Below are positions 23,428-33,813 of a stretch of 34,148 bases of DNA, one piece after another. The position numbers and the translations under genes were made by a program. This stretch comes from Akkermansia sp. (GTDB taxonomy: Bacteria; Verrucomicrobiota; Verrucomicrobiia; Verrucomicrobiales; Akkermansiaceae): NCBI GenBank assembly GCA_017517805.1, contig JAFWYD010000074.1, forward strand, positions 1-34,148, written 5' to 3'. The notes under the pieces are model-generated. The model made no database searches. It was not told the origin of the DNA and saw only the letters and a list, made by a program, of their open reading frames with translations. The stretch's first letter is position 1. Every line of letters starts with the position of its first letter.

Positions 23428-25227
23428 TTAACCCTGGGCCATGATATTGCGCTCGGATTCGGCAGCCTGCTGCTCCTCCTTCTCCAGCGTGAGCGAATAG
23501 GCCGTGTTGTACTGCCCGGCGCCGGCATCCAGCGAAGCCACCTCCACGAAGTAGGTGCCACTCGTCAGGCTCAGCGTTGCATCCAGCCCGCTGGCGGCCT
23601 TCACCGCGCGCGAATCCAGTTGCGCCAGGCTGCCATCTGCCCGCTGCTCGTAGATACGCACGCGAGCGGCGGCCTCCAGCTCATCGAGCCCGATACTCAG
23701 GCTGCCCGCCGCAGCCATCTCCACGCGATGGAAATCGCAGGCATCGCCCGCGCCCACCCAGCCGCGGGTCTCAGAGCCATCGGCGCTGCTCTCCGCTGCC
23801 TCCTCAGCGTTGTTATCCTGCGTGGCAAGCGTAGTACCAGCCGGCACGGTTCCGGTGATGTTCAGCTTGTAGAAGCCGCCGATGCGTTCGGTACCCATAC
23901 CTTCGACCTTCACATACAGGGTCTGGTCATCGCCAAGGCAGACACCAGGCAAGGTAGCCACGGCCGCACCGGGGGCAAGTATCAGCTCATGCATGGGCAC
24001 AAACTCGCCTGCCGCATTCCGGGTTCCGACGCTGATTGCGACAGTCATCATCAGCGAGGCGGGGTCCAGGCTGACAGAGTATGTACCGGTCCCTGCGGAC
24101 GAAACGCTGATGAAGTCCACCGTATCCGTGTCCGAGAGGCTTTCGGTGAGGCTCGTAGAGTATATGGCTGAGCCGTCTGCCACACCGGAAAGCCGGAGCT
24201 GCTGGGAAAGCCGGCTCTCATCATCCATATTCGGCATGGCCTTAATGGAGAAATCACCAATGACGGAGAGCGGGGACTCCACCCCCTGCAGCAGGTAAAC
24301 GCCGCCATTATCCCGCCCGACAAGCAGGTCAAGAACACCGTCCTGATTGCTATCCGTCACCATCACCTGGGTCGTAGTTGCACCAGGCAGAGCAAGCTTA
24401 CCGCCATCGACTTCAAGCAATTCGTATCCGGAGAACAAGGGATTCGAGGCGGTTCCGTAATTGCGGTAGTACAGCAGCTGGTCGCGCGAATTGCTGGCTA
24501 TGATATCAAACAAACCATCGCCATCCCAATCGCTTGCGGCGAACACCGCATTTCCACCGGGCACGCACAGGGGGGCTGCGCCATCCAGCAGGTACTGCCC
24601 GGAACCAAAGCGGATCTCCCCTTCCTTGCCCTGGTTCAGATACAGGATGATATGCCCCTCCTCATTGCCGATAAGCAGGTCATCCTTGCCATCGCCATTC
24701 CAATCGACCATGGCAGGAGCCGCATTTGCCCCCACATCAACACCTGGTACTGAGCCTGAATACTCGTAGATGGTTGTCTCGGGATTCCGCTTCGCAACAT
24801 TCAACGTTCCGTCAACAGAACCACTCACCAGTTCATTCTGGCCATCATTATCCACATCTGCCATGACGGGTGAACGAGTCGGGGCCGGTGCATTCTTATA
24901 CTTCTCGCCCGCAAAGGCGAAGGCAGGCAGCGCAGCCGGCTGCACCGGCTCCCCAGCAGAGCTCTGCAAGCCCCCGGGCTTGAGGGTGATGACATAATCC
25001 CCGGCCTGAAGTGGATCCGCAGAGTGCCAGCTCAGGGTGCAGGTGGCTGCATCATAGCTGAACACCCCGCCCGATAAATCGATTCCGGTTCCCTCCTTCG
25101 TACCCAGAGAAACAGCATCTGCCCAATCTGCAGCCAAAGCGCTCAGCTCAACGGTCGCATTGAAGCGGATGCTGAAGCCATTGACGAAGCCGGTCCCCGC
25201 CTCGACCAGAGTATCGGTACCCAGCAC
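23428..25227 (-). CDS. Giant secreted adhesin, C-terminal segment (segment 3 of 3; frameshifted)
   Basis: This is the C-terminal 599 codons of the giant protein, in the same frame as segment 1. The listed start is a GTG created by the break, not a real start. The true join runs VLELSHD-PETRAVAVLGTD across a missing base near 25246-25248. After a short beta domain come four FG-GAP/VCBS-like blades with acidic loops (DVDNDGQNELV, DWNGDGKDDLL, DWDGDGLFDII, DSNQDGVLDLL; about 24290-24890), which probably form a Ca-binding propeller. The end (about 23450-23740) resembles a PPC-type beta domain (SGTYFVEVASLDAGAG...AYSLTLEKEEQQ) shared with the upstream gene. It is the candidate type I secretion signal. 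Confidence 0.8.
   Translation of the reverse strand: MLGTDTLVEAGTGFVNGFSIRFNATVELSALAADWADAVSLGTKEGTGIDLSGGVFSYDAATCTLSWHSADPLQAGDYVITLKPGGLQSSAGEPVQPAALPAFAFAGEKYKNAPAPTRSPVMADVDNDGQNELVSGSVDGTLNVAKRNPETTIYEYSGSVPGVDVGANAAPAMVDWNGDGKDDLLIGNEEGHIILYLNQGKEGEIRFGSGQYLLDGAAPLCVPGGNAVFAASDWDGDGLFDIIASNSRDQLLYYRNYGTASNPLFSGYELLEVDGGKLALPGATTTQVMVTDSNQDGVLDLLVGRDNGGVYLLQGVESPLSVIGDFSIKAMPNMDDESRLSQQLRLSGVADGSAIYSTSLTESLSDTDTVDFISVSSAGTGTYSVSLDPASLMMTVAISVGTRNAAGEFVPMHELILAPGAAVATLPGVCLGDDQTLYVKVEGMGTERIGGFYKLNITGTVPAGTTLATQDNNAEEAAESSADGSETRGWVGAGDACDFHRVEMAAAGSLSIGLDELEAAARVRIYEQRADGSLAQLDSRAVKAASGLDATLSLTSGTYFVEVASLDAGAGQYNTAYSLTLEKEEQQAAESERNIMAQG
23460..23599 (-). repeat. 140-bp direct repeat, copy in the giant adhesin C-terminus
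   Basis: These 140 bp match 34009-34148 in the same orientation with three mismatches seen. They encode the last beta domain before the stop. The second copy runs off the window, so the full repeat is probably longer. Confidence 0.95.
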
Positions 25228-28200
25228 GGCAACTGCGCGGGTTTCGGGTCGTGGCTGAGTTCGAGCACCGACTCACCCGCCACCCCGACATTGCCGGCAG
25301 CATCTGTCGCAACCACGCGGAATTGATAATCTTTCTGCGAATCTGCCGCCGTAAAGACTGCGGAGGTCCAGGTAAGCCCGGTTGCCCAGGGCTCCCAGGT
25401 GGTGCCATCAGCAGAAACGTAGATGTCATAGGCAACAACCCCGGATTCAGCATCCTGCCCCTGCCAGGAAATCTCGTAGCGGCGGGCATCGATACGCCGA
25501 GCCTCCGTATTCATGCCTGCGGTGGGAGCCGTCTTATCCAGCGTGTTGAATATGGCAGGAGTATCAATCGGATCGTTCCAGTCAAACACAATCGTAGCCT
25601 TGGAATCCACGCGGGTACTGGTCCGGGCTCCAGCCTGCGGGCTGATGGAGTAGCGCACCCAGCCTTCGCCTTCCGGCGATTCGTAGTTCGGTGCCAGGAG
25701 GCCCAGGTTGATATCGGTCGGAATATCTCCGGTAAGCGGGTCTATGCCGGTGAAACTCCAGGTGACCAGGCCGGTGTCATAATCGACATGCACATCGACA
25801 TCGACATACAGCCCGTGGGTATCGCGCCAATCGAGGCGTGCCTGGTAACTGCTCAGCCCCTCCGGCACATCGATATAGTAGCCCCCCATGTTCATGGAAC
25901 CAATGCGGAAAGTGCTCCAATCGAGGTCCGCATCGAGCTGCTGGGTGATGACAACACGCGCCGCCGAAGCCGCAGCCTTATCTTTATCATTCTCGCAACG
26001 AATCAGGTAACTCTGCACCCCATCGGCTACCCAGTTCTGCTCACCCACGCCCTCAGGTCCGCTGATATCATTGGGATCCCAGGCTTTCTTGGTGGCCATG
26101 CTCACCACGTCTTCGCGCAGCGCCATATTGATATCAGCCTCAGGATCCTGCTCTGGCTTCTGCACCACGGAAATCACCGCATCATCCCAGACAATCCCCA
26201 CCAGATTATCACCGAGGCGGATGTCTACCTGCTGAGTTTCATCGTTCCAGATTGCGGTGTAATCCCGCACATCGCCGCTGGCCACCACGGTCCTGCCACC
26301 TTCGCCCTCGAGCGGAGTAGTGACCAGGTGATTCTCCTCCACCCAGATACCGAAGGAGCCACCCTCTGGCGTGACAATCATGTTGGGCTGCGAAATCGTG
26401 GAGCCTACGTCCACAAGTTCCATCACTTCGGGCAGCTCCAGCCGCAGCTCGGCACCTGCTATTTCCGGGAGCATGTAGAATTGCTCGCCGGAGAGACCGC
26501 CGGTCGCCCACCGGTGAGCCGTACCCAGTGCGTATGACTTGCCCGGCACCAGGCCGGAAATGAGCACCCGGCCATCAGCATCGGTAACCCCGGTGTTGCA
26601 GAGGATATACTTACCCTCAACCACCTCATAAAGATTGACCATCATGCCTGCTGCCGCGGGCTCGCCAGAGGACATACGGATCATACTACTGAGTGTGCAG
26701 CTCGGGGCATACTCCGGATGCTGCGCGATAATCTCCTGCACCATCTCCGGCAGACCGGCATTTGCATCGCAGCCAGGGGGGAGCTGCGCGGAAGCCAGCG
26801 TATCGCGCATACTGTGAATAAACTGCACCACATCGCACACCCGGTTACCGATGCGCGGCACCATGGAGGACCACCAGGCATTCCAGGCATCATCGCTCAT
26901 AGCCTGTGGGCGCAGGGCCGATTCCAGCCACCCCCACATGGCGTGGCTCACCGTGCTGGTATCATCCACCGCGAGGATACTGGCATGCGTGGCCTGATTG
27001 GCGCTGGAGGAGCATTCCGTGAAGGTGAAGGTGTAGCTTTCGCCGCCCACCATGGCACCGGGGCTGGTATCATTGCTATCTGCCAGGAAGAGAAGCGCCT
27101 TGCGCGCGGTGTGAGATTCGCGCCCAGTGCTGTTCACCTCGCCGTAGTAGAGCATATCCCGGTCAATACTCTCATGCACAAGCACCAGGGGCGAAGCCAC
27201 AGAGCCACCCGCCTGGTTGCGGCATTCCACCTGCATGCGCAGCATGGAACCTTCGCGGATGTAGAAGCCGTATGACTGCCGAATAAACTCTACCGCAAGT
27301 TCGTAATAACCGAAGGAAAGAGTGGAATCCAGCGCCGAAAGGACCTCGCCCGCCGGAGCATCCAGCGCCTGCAGCGTGTAGTCTCCCGTCTTCACCAGTT
27401 CTGTTTCATCGATGTTGAACACCAGCTCAACCTCACTGTGCGACTTAACGATGACGGAATCGCAGGTAATGACAGAGCCGTCCTCATGAACCAGGCGGAA
27501 TGCCTTGGCCGTGCCCAGGTTGGTACCGGTCACGGTGAAGCGGCTTTCACCCAGGCGCACATAGCGGGTATCCACCGAAAGCAGCTCACACGGAGCCTTG
27601 GTGATACTGACCGGCTGCGCCGGAATCTCCTTCAGCGCGGTAAGCGTGAAACGGTAGGTAATACCCTTCACTGCATCGAACACCCAGCGGGAATCGGATT
27701 CCAGCTGCTGAACGGAAGCATGGGAAGCCTGCCCACGCAGCTGCTCCCAGCCCCCGGTGGTCATCTGCACCGTGAGGTACTCTGCCGGCACATCAAACAT
27801 GAGGGTGCCATCCTCCGTGGCGGTGTACTCGTAGTAGAACACATCGCCCTGTTCTGCACTCAGCGAGCCATCCCACTCATCAGCAGTAACCACAAGCCGC
27901 CCGATGCAGGACACGTTATTCTCCTCATCAGTTTCTGCCACCGAGTTGTTCGAATCGGTCTTGACAAACACATAATAAGTCTTGTTCATGTCCAACCCGG
28001 CAATGGAGATAGCCTGCGTCAAACTCCTTGACCCGCCTTCGCTGATTCCGGCGGCATCGATACCTCGGGCAATCACCTTGGCAGCAGCAGCATTCCAGGT
28101 CGCACTTTCGCACACATAAACGGAATCCTGGCGGTTGCGCCCCTGAATAGCATCGCCGCTATTCTTTACCTGGTATTCCACCGCAGCGCTGGAAAGCGAC

Positions 28201-31200
28201 TGATTGGCCGAAATCTCGTACAGAGTATCAGCCTCAGCTACACTCAGATCCGGGGAGGAGATATAAACCTTCTTTTCGAAATCTGTCTCAAGGCGGTCAC
28301 CATCTGAGGTCAGGTCCACATCGGCATCCAGCTGCAGCGTGTAGGAGCCACCCTTGTCAACTCCGTCGAATACGACGTGGAAATAGCGGCCATCGTTCAT
28401 ACTGGTTACTGTTGCGGGAGAGTAGGTGTTGCCATCCGCATCTACCAGCACCACGGCAGCCTTGAACAAACTGGCATCCACCACCTTGTTCAAGAATACA
28501 TCCACGCCATTCAGACATCCGGGGGCCTCATCAAACAAGGCTGCCAGCACTTTCACATTCCCCAGAGGCTGCACCGTTACTGCCAGTTCTGCGCCATCCA
28601 CGGGGCAGACAAAGGCATTCCCCTTCGTATCCTTCAGGGTATCACTCACTTCCAGTGTGTAACTACCCTCTGCCACGGCTTCATCCAACTGCACCACCAG
28701 TTTCCTGCCGGTAACCAGCACCGATGTGATTCCGACCAGATTTCCCACCGAATCCCGCAGCGTGACAGTATCAGCCTCCAGGCTGGAGGCATCCAGATTC
28801 GCAGAGAAGAGAATCTCCAGCTTCGTATCACCCTCCCTCAACTTGAGACCGGCGAGCATGCTGCCATCATAGCTGAAGGAATCATCAACGGGAGAGAGGG
28901 GCAGAATGCTGTCGAGGATGAAGGAGCAATTCCCCCTGGCACCTGCCGCAAATGAATTCAGACGTTCCAGAATAGCCTCCTTATCCGTTGTTCCCCAATA
29001 GTTTCCTGAGAGATCTACCACCAGAGACTCATACACCTCATCAAAATTAAACGTCATCCGGGAGAGGTCGCAGTTCGAAATCTTCACACCACTATCTTCG
29101 CTCACAAAAATCGTTCCCGCGCCGGAGCAGTTGCTGATTTCCAGCTTGGCTTCATACCCGGACCGCACTTCCACGTGGGTAAGGTTCAAGCCATCCAGCA
29201 CGGTATTCTCTCCCTGGCAGTTGATTGTATGCGGCTCAGCCCATTCAGGGACATAATCGAATGAACAATCGCGAATGGTCAGGTTTTCGAAATAGCCACC
29301 TATGTAGGACGAAGGAGCAAAGCTGATGCCCGCCAGGTCAATGGAAACATAATCATCCACCATGAGGTCCTGCACCTTGACCTGAGCAAAGCCAGCCGGG
29401 CAACACTCCTCCAAAGCTTCCTGGGTCAGGGTAAGATCCGACATAGCAATAATCTCCAGAGCAAAAGCAGCATTGGGATTCACCACTTCATAATCAACCC
29501 CGCTCAAAGCGTTGGAAACAGATGACAGAGAATCAGATTCGAGGTTCGCCACATACTGCACGGCTATATCATTCCCGAACTTATACCCGCTGCCGAGGAA
29601 TTCGGTTTCGTCATTGAACGAAAGCGTCACATTGAACAAGGTATCGTCTGCTGTAATCCGGGCACCATTGACACGGAGCAATGCGCGCTGCCATTCAACG
29701 CCAGATTCGTACTCCGGGACCGTATCCAGCAAATCCACACCATTGACAACGCAGGACTTACCGAACGAGATACCCCCGCCGTCCGATAAACTGAACTCGT
29801 TTACATTCAAGCTCGTATTATCAGCAACCGTATACACACCATCATAGGCAGAGAATACCAGGCGGGAACATCCTTCTGGAGTTATGGATGCAATCAGGCT
29901 TTCATCCAGCGCTACTTCATCATTCCCCGGCCCGCCAAAAACGCAATGCGCATACGCATTCTCGTTCGTGCATTCAAGAGTTGCCCCAGAGAAGATGGAA
30001 TCATACGCAGCCTGAACATCGGACTCCTCGATATGGAAAGTAAGGGCATGTTCATTGGCCAGCTTGATGCCGCTGCCCGCTATGGTCGCCTGCTGGAGGT
30101 ACAGGGTAGTATCAATCTGGCAATCCTGACCGTTCAGGCAGGATTCACTCAATACCAGCGCACCCTTACCCGATAGCGTGGTGAGGCGGCTGCCAGCCTC
30201 CATTACCAATCCACCTTCGCCATCGTAGAAATCGCAGTATGGCGCGAATACCTCATCGGTGTACAGCGTCACGCCCTCACCGATTCTGAATGTCTCGAAA
30301 TAAAGCGATTTGCCCTGAAGCTCATACTCAGACTGCCCGTTCTGCAGTTTCTCCAGCTCCAGGCATTCCGAAGTATTGCGCAAATAGATGGGACGGCTCG
30401 TTGACTCATAGCTGATGGTCGTATCGAACAGGGTATCCAGCTCCGCCGTAGAACCATACCAGGAATGCAGGACAATCCGGCTGTCGCCCATCAGTTTCAG
30501 ACTTCCGCCGGTTATGCTGGCACCAGCCGCCACATGCAAATCCCCGTGCAGCTCCACCGCGCCATTCAATTTAAGAGTGGCACCTTCTGCCAGGTAAAGC
30601 CCCAAGATGGGGTCGAATTCAAAACCGCCTTCCATCATATCATCACCAGTCGAGACAGAAAGCTTTTCCTCATTCACCTTCAGGCTGGAAGCAGCCCCCA
30701 ATTCCAGGGTGGCTCCGGTACCGACTGTAACCACGCGCTCTACCTCCAGCTCTTCACCAGCCCCCAGCACCAGAGTATTACCCTCCTGCAAGGTAATGGT
30801 GTCGAATACAACCTTTTCAGACGCTGCGTATCCGAGCGCTTCCAGCGCATCAGCATCAAGGGTCACAGTCTCCCCGGCCAGTCCATTGATGGAGTAAAGC
30901 ATGCGCGCAGAAGCATCAGACTTCTTGATGGTGCCGAGATTTTTGAGCAAAGCTGGAGCCGCGCCATCCCAGGAATCCAGCGAGATGACCAGAGTGCTAT
31001 CGCTGGCAAGTGTCATGCTCGTGCCCGACACATTGGCAGCACTACTGATAATCAGATTACCAGCCACCTGGGCCTCACCATAGGTGAAAGTGGCACCGCT
31101 CTGAATCGTGAGAGCCCTGCGGGAAAGTTGCTGCATGTCAGACTCCCAGTCATAACTCAACATACCGCCTTCCGGAGCCACGATGCGTGCAGAGCCCTTG

Positions 31201-32390
31201 AAGTGCAGAGTCCCGGTAATGCCTGCATTGCGCGCCAGCACCAGGGTCACACCATCATTCACAGTCAGCGTGTTTCCATAATCATAAAGTTCTTCGGTAT
31301 ATGTGTACACCGTAGGTGTCGAGTCTATCGCAGAAAGGGTCACATCACCATACCACCAGCAGGTATCGACCTTGGCTACTCCGGCTTCAAATACCGACTC
31401 CGTCAACCCGGAGAAGATTGGTGTGGTATCGCCTTCAAAATCAGCCAGCAGGAATTTAAAATCATCTGCAAAGATATTAGCATTACCAGAGAACTGAGCC
31501 TCGCTTCCCAGCTGGAACGCCCCTTCGAAGCGCGCACCATTGGCCTCAATGCCCCCCGTCACATACACCGAACCATACAAGCTATCTGCCACTACCGTAG
31601 CCCCGGCTTCGCAGACCAGTTTCCCTTCAATCCTGGCACTCCTCACAAGCGCCTTAACTCCGCGTTTGAGGGTCAGGGTAGCCCCATACTCGATGGTTGA
31701 TGAGTCAAGATTGTAATACTTGATACCGCTCATCGGGGTATCAAGCACAGCCTCACTTCCGCTTGCAACAGAATTGATTCTGATGCAAGCATTATCATGG
31801 GAAATGGTGCTGGCTGCCAGATTCTCAGTAAGCGCGTTGAGATTTCCAGTGAGCGAATCCACAATCAACACCGTCTCGCCGATGAAGGTATTACCGGAAC
31901 CACTCAGCTCCATGGAGGAATCCTGCACGTTGATTCCCTCTGCAAAGGAATTATCGGCCAGCGTTGCAGAGCCCTGCAGTTCAATCGAGCCCTTGAACGT
32001 GCAGCCCGTTGCCTCCAGCTTACCGGCAGACTGGAAATCCTGTTCAAGCGTAGCAGAGCTCAGCACGGCACTCGAGGTATCATCCAGCGCAACAGAGCCC
32101 TCCACCGTCACCGAAGTCAGAGTGAGCGTGCCGCCGTTCTGCGCGCTGATGGAGCAATTCTCCACATCGCCCCTGGTCAGCGTGAGCCTGGCAGCCTCTC
32201 CATCCACTATGATGGAAGGTGTCCCGTCCGAGGCGAAAAGTACTTTTGTCTGCGTCGTATTGGTTGCCTCCAGTTCACCATGGATTACCAGCTCGTTCGA
32301 CAGCAAATCAAACCAAGCACCGGGAGCCAGCACAACCTTCTCCCCCTCTGCAATGGAACAGCCATTGAACAAAGCATATCCACCTGGCAA
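25143..32390 (-). CDS. Giant secreted adhesin, central segment (segment 2 of 3; frameshifted)
   Basis: About 2400 codons in a frame different from segments 1 and 3. The listed start is internal: the real reading continues from segment 1 through the G7 tract. The order along the protein is as follows. First come long beta-helix style repeats (32400 to about 28900; a GNYWG motif near 29000), then two Ig-like domains (about 28260-28870). A CARDB domain follows (about 27890-28260; VKTDSNNSVAETDEENNV). Next are an IPT-like domain, a CnaB-like segment near 26550 (TDADGRVLISGLVPGKSYAL) and a large domain with WDPNDISGPEGVGEQNWV. An FN3 domain is at about 25260-25510. There is no RTX nonapeptide and no LPxTG. 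The out-of-frame tail after 25246 reads as nonsense before a stop. Confidence 0.85.
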   Translation of the reverse strand: MPGGYALFNGCSIAEGEKVVLAPGAWFDLLSNELVIHGELEATNTTQTKVLFASDGTPSIIVDGEAARLTLTRGDVENCSISAQNGGTLTLTSVTVEGSVALDDTSSAVLSSATLEQDFQSAGKLEATGCTFKGSIELQGSATLADNSFAEGINVQDSSMELSGSGNTFIGETVLIVDSLTGNLNALTENLAASTISHDNACIRINSVASGSEAVLDTPMSGIKYYNLDSSTIEYGATLTLKRGVKALVRSARIEGKLVCEAGATVVADSLYGSVYVTGGIEANGARFEGAFQLGSEAQFSGNANIFADDFKFLLADFEGDTTPIFSGLTESVFEAGVAKVDTCWWYGDVTLSAIDSTPTVYTYTEELYDYGNTLTVNDGVTLVLARNAGITGTLHFKGSARIVAPEGGMLSYDWESDMQQLSRRALTIQSGATFTYGEAQVAGNLIISSAANVSGTSMTLASDSTLVISLDSWDGAAPALLKNLGTIKKSDASARMLYSINGLAGETVTLDADALEALGYAASEKVVFDTITLQEGNTLVLGAGEELEVERVVTVGTGATLELGAASSLKVNEEKLSVSTGDDMMEGGFEFDPILGLYLAEGATLKLNGAVELHGDLHVAAGASITGGSLKLMGDSRIVLHSWYGSTAELDTLFDTTISYESTSRPIYLRNTSECLELEKLQNGQSEYELQGKSLYFETFRIGEGVTLYTDEVFAPYCDFYDGEGGLVMEAGSRLTTLSGKGALVLSESCLNGQDCQIDTTLYLQQATIAGSGIKLANEHALTFHIEESDVQAAYDSIFSGATLECTNENAYAHCVFGGPGNDEVALDESLIASITPEGCSRLVFSAYDGVYTVADNTSLNVNEFSLSDGGGISFGKSCVVNGVDLLDTVPEYESGVEWQRALLRVNGARITADDTLFNVTLSFNDETEFLGSGYKFGNDIAVQYVANLESDSLSSVSNALSGVDYEVVNPNAAFALEIIAMSDLTLTQEALEECCPAGFAQVKVQDLMVDDYVSIDLAGISFAPSSYIGGYFENLTIRDCSFDYVPEWAEPHTINCQGENTVLDGLNLTHVEVRSGYEAKLEISNCSGAGTIFVSEDSGVKISNCDLSRMTFNFDEVYESLVVDLSGNYWGTTDKEAILERLNSFAAGARGNCSFILDSILPLSPVDDSFSYDGSMLAGLKLREGDTKLEILFSANLDASSLEADTVTLRDSVGNLVGITSVLVTGRKLVVQLDEAVAEGSYTLEVSDTLKDTKGNAFVCPVDGAELAVTVQPLGNVKVLAALFDEAPGCLNGVDVFLNKVVDASLFKAAVVLVDADGNTYSPATVTSMNDGRYFHVVFDGVDKGGSYTLQLDADVDLTSDGDRLETDFEKKVYISSPDLSVAEADTLYEISANQSLSSAAVEYQVKNSGDAIQGRNRQDSVYVCESATWNAAAAKVIARGIDAAGISEGGSRSLTQAISIAGLDMNKTYYVFVKTDSNNSVAETDEENNVSCIGRLVVTADEWDGSLSAEQGDVFYYEYTATEDGTLMFDVPAEYLTVQMTTGGWEQLRGQASHASVQQLESDSRWVFDAVKGITYRFTLTALKEIPAQPVSITKAPCELLSVDTRYVRLGESRFTVTGTNLGTAKAFRLVHEDGSVITCDSVIVKSHSEVELVFNIDETELVKTGDYTLQALDAPAGEVLSALDSTLSFGYYELAVEFIRQSYGFYIREGSMLRMQVECRNQAGGSVASPLVLVHESIDRDMLYYGEVNSTGRESHTARKALLFLADSNDTSPGAMVGGESYTFTFTECSSSANQATHASILAVDDTSTVSHAMWGWLESALRPQAMSDDAWNAWWSSMVPRIGNRVCDVVQFIHSMRDTLASAQLPPGCDANAGLPEMVQEIIAQHPEYAPSCTLSSMIRMSSGEPAAAGMMVNLYEVVEGKYILCNTGVTDADGRVLISGLVPGKSYALGTAHRWATGGLSGEQFYMLPEIAGAELRLELPEVMELVDVGSTISQPNMIVTPEGGSFGIWVEENHLVTTPLEGEGGRTVVASGDVRDYTAIWNDETQQVDIRLGDNLVGIVWDDAVISVVQKPEQDPEADINMALREDVVSMATKKAWDPNDISGPEGVGEQNWVADGVQSYLIRCENDKDKAAASAARVVITQQLDADLDWSTFRIGSMNMGGYYIDVPEGLSSYQARLDWRDTHGLYVDVDVHVDYDTGLVTWSFTGIDPLTGDIPTDINLGLLAPNYESPEGEGWVRYSISPQAGARTSTRVDSKATIVFDWNDPIDTPAIFNTLDKTAPTAGMNTEARRIDARRYEISWQGQDAESGVVAYDIYVSADGTTWEPWATGLTWTSAVFTAADSQKDYQFRVVATDAAGNVGVAGESVLELSHDPKPAQLPCWVPILWSRRGPASSMASASASMRPLS

Positions 32391-32391
32391 T

Positions 32392-33813
32392 TTATCCGTG
32401 ATATCCGCATAGGTACCCCCCCTTCAATTCGCCCCGCAGCCCCAGCTGAGCTTCGGCATGCGTCGCCTTCCAGGTCAGGGAATCCAGCAAGGCGGCAACA
32501 TCTTGACTGCCATTGATAAGGAACGCGGTCTGCCCAGTAAGGATAATACCCTCCGCCCCCGTTGTGCTCACCGAAGCATCTTTCCCCAGCAAGAGCCCCG
32601 GCACCGTCACATTATCCAGCACCGCAGTACCGCTGTCCACCTGGAGTTCGTACCAATCATCCAGAATCTCAACATTGGTCAGTTTCAGCGTGCCTTTGGT
32701 GTGTGAAATATACTGCGTGAAGCTGGAATCCTTGATAGTCGCATCACCATCCGTAGTGAGAGCTCCATCGCAGGTGACACCATCGAGCGAAACGGTGCCC
32801 CCCTCGCGGACACGGAGTGTCGATACCAGCTCGCCATCCTTCATTTCCAAAGCGCCACCCGTCTGCACCTCCACGCGGAAAGAATAATACGACTCTGTTC
32901 CACAGATAGCATTGGAAATCTGCACCTTGCCGCCATTGCCGATAATCAGGTCACCATAACCGACAAGGCATTCCTGCTTCGTCTCATTGGAGGCCACCAG
33001 CGTACCATTCACCACCAGATCCCCACTATTTAAATTCAAACGAGCACCATCACACAGCGTAAGGGTCTTGCCAGCCGGCACCGTCAGATCATACAGGATT
33101 GAGTACCCGCTGCATTTACTGCCGGGATTCGCCAGAGTCAGGTCTCCGGCCTCGCCTCTGAACTGAATAACGGAACCCTCCGGGGCGCTATCGAAAAACG
33201 AAAGCAAGTCTGCCGTATCACCCGACGCACCACTCAGGAGCCAGAATATCTGGGCTGGCCGGTTCGCATTTTCCTTGGTGAATACATTGCCGCTGCCGCT
33301 GAGTGATGATATATCCTTTAGTGCGATGTAGGAATCAAAAGAGCACCCGTTGGCCTCAATGCTGGCGTTGCCATCGATACCGCCGGACACGGTGCAGTCC
33401 TCCAGGGAAATAACCGCTCCGTCCTCAGACCTGATGGCAGCACGCAATGAAATATCAGCATTGCGGAATTGCATGCTCCCCGTCTCCCCCAGCGTAAATA
33501 CCCCATAAGAGGACGTGGAAAGCAAAGCCGTACCAGGAGTCGCCCAATCTGCAACCAGGGTTCCATCGACATCAAAATCCCAGCTCTGCATATTCAACAC
33601 AACATCCGGCGCTAATTTCAGCGTCACGCCCTCGGGCAATGTCATGTTGTACAGAAATTTAAGCTCACCTGCCAGCTCCGGAGAAAACTCAATCACCACC
33701 TCTTCTCCACCAGTATAGGCAGCAGCCTCAGCAAGCGCCGCTCTCAGCGAGCCTTCCACAACAGATGCTCCATTGGCACTATCCTTTAAATTTGAAACTG
33801 TTATCTTGTACAT
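32392..33813 (-). CDS. Giant secreted adhesin, N-terminal segment (segment 1 of 3; frameshifted)
   Basis: The true N-terminus of the giant protein: ATG preceded by AAGGAG. There is no Sec signal peptide, as expected for type I export. It opens with ITVSNLKDSANG...GSLRAALAEAAA, the motif that often starts bacterial beta-helix surface proteins. Two beta-helix modules follow, each with a line like TLKLAPDVVLNMQSWDFDVD or TLTLCDGARLNLNSGDLVVN followed by GTLVA. The frame ends 10 codons after a C7/G7 tract (32416-32422). With six Gs it would continue into segment 2 as GGTYADITDKLPGGYALFNG, which fits the repeat pattern. The intact gene would span 23428-33813, about 3461 aa. Confidence 0.85.
   Translation of the reverse strand: MYKITVSNLKDSANGASVVEGSLRAALAEAAAYTGGEEVVIEFSPELAGELKFLYNMTLPEGVTLKLAPDVVLNMQSWDFDVDGTLVADWATPGTALLSTSSYGVFTLGETGSMQFRNADISLRAAIRSEDGAVISLEDCTVSGGIDGNASIEANGCSFDSYIALKDISSLSGSGNVFTKENANRPAQIFWLLSGASGDTADLLSFFDSAPEGSVIQFRGEAGDLTLANPGSKCSGYSILYDLTVPAGKTLTLCDGARLNLNSGDLVVNGTLVASNETKQECLVGYGDLIIGNGGKVQISNAICGTESYYSFRVEVQTGGALEMKDGELVSTLRVREGGTVSLDGVTCDGALTTDGDATIKDSSFTQYISHTKGTLKLTNVEILDDWYELQVDSGTAVLDNVTVPGLLLGKDASVSTTGAEGIILTGQTAFLINGSQDVAALLDSLTWKATHAEAQLGLRGELKGGYLCGYHG
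32416..32422 (-). other. G7 homopolymer at the first frame break of the giant adhesin
   Basis: Seven Cs on the plus strand are seven Gs in the mRNA. One G fewer restores the frame from segment 1 into segment 2. It could be a phase-variable tract, a natural mutation or an assembly error. Confidence 0.85.

Noticed and set aside
23428..33813. RTX (GGxGxD) calcium repeats in the giant protein
   Set aside because: No nonapeptide arrays were found. The only acidic loops are the DxDxDG-type blades of the FG-GAP region.
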